DNA from: Gammaproteobacteria bacterium
GTDB taxonomy: Bacteria > Pseudomonadota > Gammaproteobacteria > Enterobacterales > Alteromonadaceae
Assembly: GCA_023380515.1 (NCBI GenBank)
Contig: JAMCRH010000262.1
Coordinates: 1 to 21,220, forward strand
Direction of reading: 5' to 3'
DNA: 21,220 bases
This document shows positions 8,627 through 15,353 of this stretch, piece by piece. Made by a program: the position numbers and the translations under genes. The notes beneath the pieces were generated by a model. That model had not been told where the DNA came from, ran no database searches, and worked only from the letters and a program-made list of their open reading frames with translations. Position 1 is the stretch's first letter. Every line of letters begins with the position of its first letter.

Positions 8627-9039
8627 AGCAGCATTTATTCCTTGGTGTAATCGAAATACTCAATTCAGCCTATAACATTTAGCGATAATAATCATGATTT
8701 AACACCGACACCTATCAACAAAATAAAGACGAGGCGAAAGGAAAGATCATCGAGATGATTTTTTTTACAACATTTTTCACTACCCCAAAAGATATACAAC
8801 CCGCAAGCAAGCGATCTATACAAGGCTATAAGAAATACAATATTTGTGCGTATTTATGCGGATACTATGTCTATACAACTACAATATTTGCGTAAATTAT
8901 GACCATAAATGTATAGAAAAGGTTTATATTTGATAGTCAAATTCCCAAAAATAGCCTGATATAAAAGTTGCATATACAAGCAAAAATCTGCTAACAATTA
9001 AATGGTAGTTAATCAAAAAGCAACAATCAGGGGACTAGC
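8627..9039. promoter_or_regulatory. 413-bp AT-rich divergent intergenic region
   Basis: This gap lies between the minus-strand sensor remnant and the plus-strand TonB receptor gene. It holds four copies of TATACAA (8793-8799, 8817-8823, 8872-8878, 8973-8979) and a direct repeat TACAATATTTG (8836-8846 and 8880-8890) spaced 44 bp, about four helical turns. A Fur-like sequence lies at 8683-8697. I see no convincing sigma-70 promoter; TTGCGT (8888-8893) and TATAGA (8912-8917) are a weak pair 18 bp apart. The receptor ATG at 9040 is preceded by CAGGGGACTAGC, an acceptable ribosome-binding site. Confidence 0.5.
8683..8697. promoter_or_regulatory. Possible Fur box
   Basis: CGATAATAATCATGA matches the 7-1-7 Fur consensus TGATAATnATTATCA at 11 of 14 defined positions. 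It is 57 bp upstream of the minus-strand sensor start and about 340 bp upstream of the TonB receptor start, so it is better placed for the former. Iron control of this region is plausible but unproven. Confidence 0.35.
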
Positions 9040-11739
9040 ATGAAAAACCACAGACTTTCAAAACTTGCTGTAGCAATGGGGCTGGCGATGCTTCCATTTA
9101 CGGCAGTTCAGGCACAAGAAGACGCTGCTGAAGAATCCGCAAATGTAGAGCGGATCTCAGTCACTGGATCGCGCCTGCAGCGCACGGAAGCAGAGAGCGC
9201 TGCACCGGTACAGGTATTTACAGCAGAAGATATTGAAGCTTCGGGCTTAACGTCAATGGAGCTGATTCTCCAGCAAATGTCTGCATCGGCCGGCTTTGGC
9301 GGTAACCCAACCAGCACCTACTGGGTTGGTGGCGGTTGGGGAACCGCTCAGGTAAACCTGCGTGGATTAGGTGTTTCCAGAACGTTGGTGCTGTTGAATG
9401 GCCGACGCGTAGTGAATGGAGGCTCAGGTGCCAATGCGTCAGTCGACCTTAACGTAATCCCAACGTCGATTATCGAACGTGTCGAAGTACTGAAAGACGG
9501 TGCGTCGGCGATTTACGGGGCAGACGCGGTTGCCGGGGTAGTTAATATTATCACCAAAAAAAATTACGACGGCTTTATGATTGAAGGCCGTCTGGCAGGA
9601 ACTGAGCACGGCGACGGGGAAGAACGCCAGATTAATATGATGCTCGGTGCAAGTTCAGACCGCGGTCGAGTAGTATTAACATTAAGCTATCGCGATACTG
9701 ATGAAGTCAATATGGCTGATCGTGCTCCATGTCCGCTTGTTGAGCGGACGACAGGGCAACTGTCTTGCTCACCAAGTGGTTCAACACCGGGTGGCCGCGC
9801 TGTAATTTCCAGTGGGCCTGATGCGGGCCAGATTATCAATTTCAATCAGGATCCTGGCGGTGACCCGAATTCTTACGCCCCTTATGATCCGGAAGTTCAT
9901 GGCAGTAACTCCTTTCCGTACCTCAATGCGGTGAACCCAGTTTCGACGATTAGTTTTTCCACGTTTGGTGACTACAGACTACAGGGCGATACGTACGCTT
10001 TTGCTGAAGTGCTATACAACCAACGTCGCTCAAATCAGACGGGTGCGCCGAATACATTGCGCAATATCGACTTTGCAGCAGACCATCCAAGTAACCCAGT
10101 CGGTGAAGACATTACAGTTCTGATGCGTCGCCTTGACGAAGGTGGAGGCCGTCATTTTGATCAGGAAGTAAATACCTGGCGCTTTGTGACTGGTTTACAA
10201 GGTGTAGTCGGTGATGGCTGGAACTGGGAATTTTCATACAATTATGGACGTAACACTGGGCGCGACGGTGCAGACAACATCGTAAACCTGCAACGCCTTA
10301 ACCAGGTTCTGACACCTTCAGAGTGCGGGGGTGACATCCCATGTAGCACGCTTCTGGGTGCTGACAGCATGAGCCCGGAAGCATTGGATTATATACTGTT
10401 CCGTATTGATGATAATGGCGGTAACGAGCAACGGACACTTAGCTTTAATATTAATGGCGACTTAACCGAGAACAGACATGGTTATATTCCGGTAGCCTTT
10501 GGTGTTGAACGTCGTAAAGAGCGTGGCTGGAACAACCCGGACTCATCGGTTGTTGCTGGCATTATGAACACCAACCAACAAGAGCCGTTAAGTGGTGAGT
10601 ATTCAGTTACTGAAGCCTATGTAGAAACATCGATTCCTTTGCTTTCCGATATGCAATTCGCTGAATTAGTTTCTTTGGATTTAGCGTATCGTTATTCAGA
10701 TTATGACTTGTTCGGAAGCGACGGTAACTACAAGGTTGGCCTGCATTGGAATGTGAACGATAACGTGAAATTGCGTAGTACGTTCTCCACAGCATTCCGC
10801 GTTCCGAGTATTCCAGAGCTATTTTCAGGTGTTGGTGAAGGTAACCTGACGACCAGCGACCCATGTAGCGGTTGGGATCAGCCAAGTGCAGATCCGGTCG
10901 TTTCAGCGAACTGCCAGGCAGATGGCGTGCCAGAAGGCTTCCAACAGCAAGGTTCCAACATTCTGACGCAGACTGGCGGAAATATTAACCTGCAGCCAGA
11001 ACACGCAGATACGTTCACAGCAGGATTGGTGTGGGACGTAGACTGGGTAGAAAACCTGCAGGTTACCGTTGACTACTTCAGTATTGAAATGTCGAACGCC
11101 ATTCGAAGCGTAGCTGGTTCAACGAAGTTGTCTGCTTGCTATAATTCAGAAGGTATGTCGCATCAATTCTGTAGTGACGATACGTTCACCCGTAACGCTT
11201 TGACTGGTGAGGTTAACTTCTTATCTGCTCAACCAGATAACGTTGCTAACGAAAAGATTTCGGGCTGGGATGCATCGGTTTTCTATGCGACCACGTTGGC
11301 TGGGCTTGACGCTCGCTTCAACTGGAACTTGACGTACCTGGATGAATATTCCATTCAGCCGTATGAAGGTGCCCCTGTAATTGACTATGCAGGCAAACTA
11401 ACTGGCGGCAGCGGAAGTTTTGCCCGCGTGCGTAGTGATGTAAATATGACATTGCGCAGCGACGATTGGCGATTCAATTACACGGTTCGTATGATTGGCA
11501 GTGCCGACGATATCAATGCTTCACCTGGTGATATCGGTGCCAGCGTCTCTGACGTGTTTTACCACGATGTTCAGGGTACGTATTATCTTGATGACAATTG
11601 GACTGTGCAGGCCGGCGTGAACAACCTGTTCGATAAATCAGCTCCTTATGTTCGAAGCTGGACTGATGCGAACACAGACACCATGACCTACGACCTTATG
11701 GGTCGCCAACTATATTTGAAACTCCGTTACGAGTTTTAA
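9040..11739 (+). CDS. TonB-dependent outer-membrane receptor
   Basis: This is an 899-residue TonB-dependent receptor for energised uptake of a ligand across the outer membrane. The signal peptide ends at Ala25 (AVQA, then QED). The segment ERISVTG (37-43) is a probable TonB box. The plug domain follows, with LRGLGVSRTLVLLNGRRV and the conserved EVLKDGASAIYGADAVAGVV, then NIITKK. The remainder is the beta-barrel, ending in LYLKLRYEF with a C-terminal Phe. Several predicted extracellular loops contain paired cysteines (for example APCPL...LSCSP, SECGGDIPCST, SACYN...HQFCSDD). The next two genes encode PepSY membrane proteins, one with a reductase domain, which points to a ferric chelate as ligand. 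The receptor itself does not reveal the substrate; large receptors of this subgroup also take up carbohydrates or peptides. Confidence 0.93.
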   Translation: MKNHRLSKLAVAMGLAMLPFTAVQAQEDAAEESANVERISVTGSRLQRTEAESAAPVQVFTAEDIEASGLTSMELILQQMSASAGFGGNPTSTYWVGGGWGTAQVNLRGLGVSRTLVLLNGRRVVNGGSGANASVDLNVIPTSIIERVEVLKDGASAIYGADAVAGVVNIITKKNYDGFMIEGRLAGTEHGDGEERQINMMLGASSDRGRVVLTLSYRDTDEVNMADRAPCPLVERTTGQLSCSPSGSTPGGRAVISSGPDAGQIINFNQDPGGDPNSYAPYDPEVHGSNSFPYLNAVNPVSTISFSTFGDYRLQGDTYAFAEVLYNQRRSNQTGAPNTLRNIDFAADHPSNPVGEDITVLMRRLDEGGGRHFDQEVNTWRFVTGLQGVVGDGWNWEFSYNYGRNTGRDGADNIVNLQRLNQVLTPSECGGDIPCSTLLGADSMSPEALDYILFRIDDNGGNEQRTLSFNINGDLTENRHGYIPVAFGVERRKERGWNNPDSSVVAGIMNTNQQEPLSGEYSVTEAYVETSIPLLSDMQFAELVSLDLAYRYSDYDLFGSDGNYKVGLHWNVNDNVKLRSTFSTAFRVPSIPELFSGVGEGNLTTSDPCSGWDQPSADPVVSANCQADGVPEGFQQQGSNILTQTGGNINLQPEHADTFTAGLVWDVDWVENLQVTVDYFSIEMSNAIRSVAGSTKLSACYNSEGMSHQFCSDDTFTRNALTGEVNFLSAQPDNVANEKISGWDASVFYATTLAGLDARFNWNLTYLDEYSIQPYEGAPVIDYAGKLTGGSGSFARVRSDVNMTLRSDDWRFNYTVRMIGSADDINASPGDIGASVSDVFYHDVQGTYYLDDNWTVQAGVNNLFDKSAPYVRSWTDANTDTMTYDLMGRQLYLKLRYEF

Positions 11740-11748
11740 TGTACTTGT

Positions 11749-11790
11749 CCGGGGGGGCTGATGGGGCTCCCGGCGCTTTTCGAATTTTTT
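11749..11790 (+). promoter_or_regulatory. Intercistronic hairpin, possible attenuator
   Basis: CCGGGGG (11749-11755) can pair with CTCCCGG (11767-11773) in RNA with one G-U pair, around an 11-nt loop. It is followed by CGCTTTTCGAATTTTTT (11774-11790). It lies in the 62-bp gap between the receptor gene and the PepSY gene and could lower downstream expression relative to the receptor. The T-run is interrupted, so full termination is unlikely. Confidence 0.4.
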
Positions 11791-11801
11791 GAGGTTGACG
11801 T

Positions 11802-12521
11802 ATGAAACAACGTTCCGGCACCTACCGTGTCTGGCACCGCTGGTTATCACTTGTACTGGGCGTACAGATGGTGATTTGGGCGATATCCGGGGCCTACATG
11901 GTGATTGTTCAGCTGCCGTTTATCCATGGAGTTCATTTAACTCAGGAAAGTGACCAGAAGCTACCAGTAAACCCTGGTGCTGCATCACTGGCAGAGGTCA
12001 CAGAGAAATTTCCGCATACCACAGAAGCAGAGTTGGTCAATCGTCTGGTTAATGGTGAATACAGGCTGCTTTGGCAACTACGTACGCATTTCGGTGATCG
12101 TCTCGTAGATGCCAACACACTAGAGCCTGTGGTTCTCGGTAAGTCCGATATCCGCGCACTTGCTGAAAGTTATTATGCATTCAAAGAAGAAGCGCGCATT
12201 ACCAATATTGAACTGCTGACAACAGAAGCTCCGAGCGAGCTAAACCCAGCGCATTTGCCAATCTGGCGTATCGACTTTGATGACTTTGGTCGCACTGCGC
12301 TGTATCTCGACCAGACTACGGGCGAAATGAAAGTACGTCGGCATGATTTCTGGCGTGGCTTCGACATAATGTGGATGCTTCATATCATGGATTATAAGGA
12401 CCGGGTTGATATTACCACCTGGTGGTTACGAATTTTTATATTCGGCACCTTTGGATTCATTTTCACCGGTATTGTGTTGCTTATACAAACGTTGTTTAGT
12501 TCACGGAGGAAGCTGAGATGA
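11802..12521 (+). CDS. PepSY-type membrane protein
   Basis: The 239-residue protein has an N-terminal membrane helix (about residues 14-36), a central soluble region of ~150 residues, and a C-terminal helix (about 208-231). This is the two-helix layout of PepSY_TM proteins. Histidines at the membrane boundaries, His12 in VWHRW and His194 in MLHIMDY, match positions that the downstream protein also keeps (His8 in LHRW, His183 in LHFIDY). In the related FoxB/PiuB-type siderophore reductases such membrane histidines are thought to hold haem. The GAGG site before the ATG is fair. Its stop overlaps the next start (ATGA, 12518-12521), so the two proteins are likely made together and may form a complex. 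No enzymatic domain is present; a membrane electron-carrying or scaffold role is inferred. Confidence 0.8.
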   Translation: MKQRSGTYRVWHRWLSLVLGVQMVIWAISGAYMVIVQLPFIHGVHLTQESDQKLPVNPGAASLAEVTEKFPHTTEAELVNRLVNGEYRLLWQLRTHFGDRLVDANTLEPVVLGKSDIRALAESYYAFKEEARITNIELLTTEAPSELNPAHLPIWRIDFDDFGRTALYLDQTTGEMKVRRHDFWRGFDIMWMLHIMDYKDRVDITTWWLRIFIFGTFGFIFTGIVLLIQTLFSSRRKLR

Positions 12522-14302
12522 AATTTTTACAATGGCTTCACCGCTGGACAAGCTTGATTATTTTACTACAGGTGTTTCTCTGGACCCTTAGTGCGGCGTG
12601 GTTCACTATCATGGACCATGACGGCATGAAGGCGCACCAGTATATGGCACATGGCGACCATAGCATGCTCAATACTACGGATATGGTGGATCTGAACCAG
12701 TTTGAGCATCACTTTACTGACGCTTCACTGGTGCGTGTTCAATTGGTCGATGGTATTCCGCAAGTCGTGGTGCGTTATGGAGAAGACGAATACGAATACT
12801 TGCATGGCTTAACCGGGCTTCCCTGGCAAACAGGAGAAGCGATGGCAACACGCCTTGCACAAGCAAGTTATTCCGGTCCCGGTGATGTAAAACGAATTAC
12901 CGCGATAGAGGAAACCTGGGAACTTCACGGCTGGAAAGGCAGTGCATGGAAAGTGGAGTTCGGGGATGATTTGAACACTCGTGTCTACGTTGATGAGAAT
13001 TCCGGAACGGTCATTGATCACAGAAATACTCCCTGGGTGATCTCGGATTGGGCCTTCCGGTTGCATTTTATCGACTACACCGGTGGCCGGAACTTTAATA
13101 ACCTGGTGATTATCACCGCTGCTGTCGTCACACTCTGGTTTGCGCTTTCAGGGTTGATATTACTCATTAAATTGCTTGGCAGTGGCGAAATGCGCTGGAG
13201 CTGGCGCAAGGTACCAATGCGCACGCAGGCAGGAGACTCAGAAGTAAATCTGGTGACTCCAAAGCACCGCACTATATTACAAACGTTACAAAGCAACGAG
13301 CTACCGATCGGCAGCGGTTGCGGCGGAGGTGGTACTTGCGGACTGTGTAAAGTGCGTGTTGAAGATGAATCGTTACCTGTTACGGATGCAGAAAGCGAAC
13401 TTCTGAGCCAGGAAGAGCTGGCGCAAGGCATCAGACTGGCATGCCGCCATAAAACACCGACGAAAGGAAAAGTGGTGTTACAGGATAATGCTGCCCGTTA
13501 TGAACTTGAGCTAACAAGTAGTCGGTTTATTACGCCGCTCATGAAGGAGCTGAAGTTCAGTGTTGTCACGGATGAGCATCCTGAATTTAAGGCGGGTCAG
13601 TATGTACAGTTCCTGATACCTGAAGCAGTCAGCCGTGCCAGACCGGATGACATTCCTGAACCTTATCATGGCGTTTGGGAGTCGATTGCCGAGGTTGAGT
13701 TTGAGCACAGCGAAGTGCGTCGTAACTACTCCATGGCTGTGCGCCCAGGTGCCGAAGAACTGGTTTTTAACGTGCGCTACCAGCCAACAGCAGACGGCGC
13801 AAAAGTACCAGGCGTTGGTTCCACTTACTTGTTTAATTTGAAGCCTGGGGACAACGTTGTTGTTGAAGGGCCATTTGGGGAGTTTGTGCGAACGGATAAC
13901 GAGCAGCATGTTCAGTGCTTTATTGGTGGAGGCGCAGGTATGGCACCATTAAGATCGTTGATTCAGGAAGAGCTGGAGTCTGAATCGCCCCGTAAGATCG
14001 AGTTTTTCTACGGAGCGCGCAGTAAGCAGGAGCTTTGTTATGCAGACGAGTTCGAAGAACTGGCAGAGCAAGGTAAGCTTCTATTTACTCCGGTATTGTC
14101 AGAAGCTACGTCGCACTGTGACTGGGATGGCCCGAAAGGCTTTGTACATCAGACCGTTGAGAATTATTTGAAAGACGTTGATGTGTTAAGCCGGGATTAT
14201 TATGTCTGCGGCCCACCGGCTATGCTGGCTGAAACCTTAAAGCTATTAAAGTCGATGGGAGTTCCAGATAGTCAGATACGATTTGACGACTTTGGTAATT
14301 AA
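12518..14302 (+). CDS. PepSY membrane domain fused to NqrF-like 2Fe-2S/FAD/NADH reductase
   Basis: This 594-residue protein joins two modules. Residues 1-225 are a PepSY-type membrane domain with helices near 12-31 and 195-220 and boundary histidines at 8 and 183. Residues 240-325 are a plant-type 2Fe-2S ferredoxin domain with ligands Cys268, Cys274, Cys277 (CGGGGTCGLC) and Cys309 (RLACRH). Residues 330-594 are a ferredoxin-reductase domain with the flavin motif RNYS (402-405), the nucleotide motif GGGAGMAPLRS (470-480), YYVCGPPAML (561-570) and the C-terminal RFDDFG. Spacing and sequence closely follow NqrF, the NADH-oxidising subunit of Na+-NQR, but NqrF's short N-terminal helix is replaced by the PepSY domain and no other nqr genes are here. 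I infer electron flow from NADH through FAD and 2Fe-2S to the membrane histidines, probably to reduce a chelate delivered by the receptor. GGAGG precedes the ATG. Confidence 0.88.
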   Translation: MKFLQWLHRWTSLIILLQVFLWTLSAAWFTIMDHDGMKAHQYMAHGDHSMLNTTDMVDLNQFEHHFTDASLVRVQLVDGIPQVVVRYGEDEYEYLHGLTGLPWQTGEAMATRLAQASYSGPGDVKRITAIEETWELHGWKGSAWKVEFGDDLNTRVYVDENSGTVIDHRNTPWVISDWAFRLHFIDYTGGRNFNNLVIITAAVVTLWFALSGLILLIKLLGSGEMRWSWRKVPMRTQAGDSEVNLVTPKHRTILQTLQSNELPIGSGCGGGGTCGLCKVRVEDESLPVTDAESELLSQEELAQGIRLACRHKTPTKGKVVLQDNAARYELELTSSRFITPLMKELKFSVVTDEHPEFKAGQYVQFLIPEAVSRARPDDIPEPYHGVWESIAEVEFEHSEVRRNYSMAVRPGAEELVFNVRYQPTADGAKVPGVGSTYLFNLKPGDNVVVEGPFGEFVRTDNEQHVQCFIGGGAGMAPLRSLIQEELESESPRKIEFFYGARSKQELCYADEFEELAEQGKLLFTPVLSEATSHCDWDGPKGFVHQTVENYLKDVDVLSRDYYVCGPPAMLAETLKLLKSMGVPDSQIRFDDFGN

Positions 14303-14324
14303 CAGACATTAAATAGTCAAAGGT

Positions 14325-14353
14325 AACAGGCAGCTTCGGCTGCCTGTTTTTTT
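14325..14353 (+). terminator. Rho-independent terminator of the receptor/PepSY operon
   Basis: AACAGGCAGC (14325-14334), loop TTCG (14335-14338) and GCTGCCTGTT (14339-14348) form a perfect 10-bp stem with a stable UUCG loop, ending in seven T residues (14347-14353). It is intact, unlike the terminators interrupted by IS4 ends elsewhere in the window. Confidence 0.92.
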
Positions 14354-14360
14354 GTTCCTT

Positions 14361-14388
14361 TTTACAGCGGCGGCCTTTCTATTACAAT
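14361..14388 (+). promoter_or_regulatory. Sigma-70-like promoter for the abgT remnant
   Basis: TTTACA (14361-14366) and TACAAT (14383-14388) each match consensus at five of six bases and are 16 bp apart. They sit just after the upstream terminator and ~64 bp before the truncated transporter gene. An inverted repeat CGCAGCC-A-GGCTGCG (14415-14429) lies in the leader. This promoter could now read through the scar into IS3 debris. Confidence 0.55.
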
Positions 14389-14451
14389 GTCCCGCTGATT
14401 AAAATAATAACAAGCGCAGCCAGGCTGCGTGGACGTGCCAAGGAGATACGC

Positions 14452-14736
14452 ATGTCTGGCGGACAAACCCCATCGAATGCGGAAACCCAGAAACGCGGTT
14501 GGTTTACGCGATTCCTCGATGCAGTTGAATATCTGGGTAATTTACTGCCCCATCCAGTGAGTCTGTTTGCGCTGTTTTGTGTATTTGTCATTGTTGCCAG
14601 TGGCCTTGCAGCGTTCTTTGGACTAAGCGCTGCTGACCCGCGTCCTGCGGAAATGACAGGCGGTGAACCCGGTGCGTTAATTACGGTTAACAGCCTGATG
14701 ATCCGTACCAGTACTTTTGGACACCGAGCTAAGTGA
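14452..14736 (+). pseudogene. AbgT-family transporter, N-terminal fragment
   Basis: The first ~85 residues match the start of AbgT-type transporters (p-aminobenzoyl-glutamate uptake or sulfonamide efflux). They include RFLDAVEYLGNLLPHPVSLF, a membrane helix ending in VASGLAAFFGL, and the DPRP segment, where full-length members run to about 500 residues. After GALITVNSLM the frame enters the left end of an IS3-family remnant (TGGACACC at 14718) and stops at 14734-14736. An AAGGAG ribosome-binding site and a good promoter precede it. The remaining five-sixths of the gene are absent from the window, so it was lost by deletion rather than split. Family call is confident; the fragment cannot transport. 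Confidence 0.82.
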
Positions 14737-14761
14737 GTAAAATCACTTAACGAGGTGAATC

Positions 14762-14949
14762 ATGAAAGCAAATAAAAAACGCAAAGTCCACACGCAAGAA
14801 TTTAAAGCAGAAGCTCTGAAATTAGCTGATTAGCTGAAAGAATAGGCGTTGCAGCGGCTGCTAGAGAACTGAAAGTCTACGAATCCCAGCTGTACAGTTG
14901 GCGGACTGCGTCGCAAAAGAAATCTAGCACGAGCGCCCGAGAAGCAGAG
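14762..14949 (+). pseudogene. IS3-family OrfA (helix-turn-helix) remnant
   Basis: From the ATG at 14762 the frame reads MKANKKRKVHTQEFKAEALK and then hits a stop at TAG (14830-14832) within the duplicated TTAGCTGA. Ignoring one copy of that 8-bp duplication restores LKLAERIGVAAAARELKVY, then ESQLYSWRT, the helix-turn-helix region of IS3-family OrfA. After the residues REAE the usual leucine-zipper part is missing and OrfB-like sequence follows. A GAGG site precedes the ATG. It cannot make a functional OrfA. Confidence 0.75.
14822..14837 (+). repeat. 8-bp tandem duplication breaking OrfA
   Basis: TTAGCTGA is present twice in a row (14822-14829, 14830-14837). Removing one copy restores the OrfA reading frame exactly, so this duplication is a likely inactivating mutation. 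Confidence 0.8.
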
Positions 14950-14959
14950 CAAGCCCAGA

Positions 14960-15160
14960 GTGCAGCGTCGAATTGAGCGAGACGAAGCAATTAAGCAGGC
15001 ATTTGTTGACTCGAAAGAGCGCAGCGGCGCTCGACGCTCGGCGTATCCAAGTAGATTTGGCAGACCTCAACATGACACCTGACATCAAAACTATTCGCAA
15101 TAGCATGATACGCCAGGGCCTTGTACCTAAGGCCGCACGTAAATTTAAAGTCACCACGAA
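14960..15160 (+). pseudogene. IS3-family OrfB (transposase) remnant
   Basis: Two frames carry OrfB N-terminal sequence: VQRRIERDEAIKQAFVDSKE then RSGARR from 14960, and RRIQVDLADLN, TIRNSMIRQGLVPKAARKFK in the next frame. This matches the HTH_21-type region of IS3 OrfB that precedes the integrase core. The shift falls at an imperfect 7-bp tandem duplication (15028-15041). Homology stops after KFKVTT near 15160, before the DDE domain. It is inactive. Confidence 0.75.
15028..15041 (+). repeat. 7-bp tandem duplication breaking OrfB
   Basis: CGCTCGA (15028-15034) and CGCTCGG (15035-15041) are adjacent near-copies. Removing one restores continuous GARRIQVDLAD, so it explains the OrfB frameshift. 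Confidence 0.7.
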
Positions 15161-15229
15161 CCGCGCTTATCTGCCCAGTGCGATCGCACCATCAACTTGG
15201 TTGATGGCCAGATTATTGATAATGACTAA
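15161..15229 (+). pseudogene. C-terminal fragment of an ABC-transporter ATPase
   Basis: Frame +2 from about 15161 reads PRLSAQCDRTINLVDGQ then IIDND and a stop at 15227-15229. The pattern A-x-x-C-D-R-x-x-x-L-V-D-G-Q-I is the usual end of LolD/MacB/YbbA-type ATPase subunits, just after the H-loop (THD). Only ~22 residues remain; the upstream part is replaced by IS3 debris. It marks the far side of a deletion that joined an abgT gene to an ABC gene. The match is by recognition of a short motif, so confidence is moderate. Confidence 0.45.
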
Positions 15230-15278
15230 ATGTTAAATACCTGTTATTCTAATAAGTCAAACTCCGTTACGCTTAAGT

Positions 15279-15306
15279 TTGTCTTGATGAAAGAAAGTCG
15301 TATTAG
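15279..15306 (+). promoter_or_regulatory. Possible promoter for the cytochrome/sulfatase unit
   Basis: TTGTCT (15279-15284) and TATTAG (15301-15306) are 16 bp apart and 48 bp before the ATG at 15354. Both hexamers match at four of six bases. It is the best candidate in the 124-bp gap 15230-15353, which holds nothing else I recognise. Confidence 0.35.
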
Positions 15307-15353
15307 GGATAGCGGTCTCATCGTCGTTGATAGCCTAGGACGGGTTTTATTAC

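Larger units (their letters stand above)
14718..15160 (+). mobile_element. Decayed IS3-family element
   Basis: The left end probably starts at TGGACACCGAGCTAAG (14718-14733), with an inverted repeat AAGTGA/TCACTT nearby (14731-14747). It is followed by an OrfA start at 14762 and OrfB segments up to about 15160. OrfA and OrfB are joined by an internal deletion around 14950-14960, and two short tandem duplications break the frames. The OrfB catalytic DDE domain and the right terminal repeat are missing. Confidence 0.78.

Noticed and set aside
12518..14302. Annotation as nqrF of a Na+-NQR complex
   Set aside because: The N-terminal helix of NqrF is replaced by a PepSY domain and no other nqr subunit genes are present, so it is not the respiratory pump subunit.
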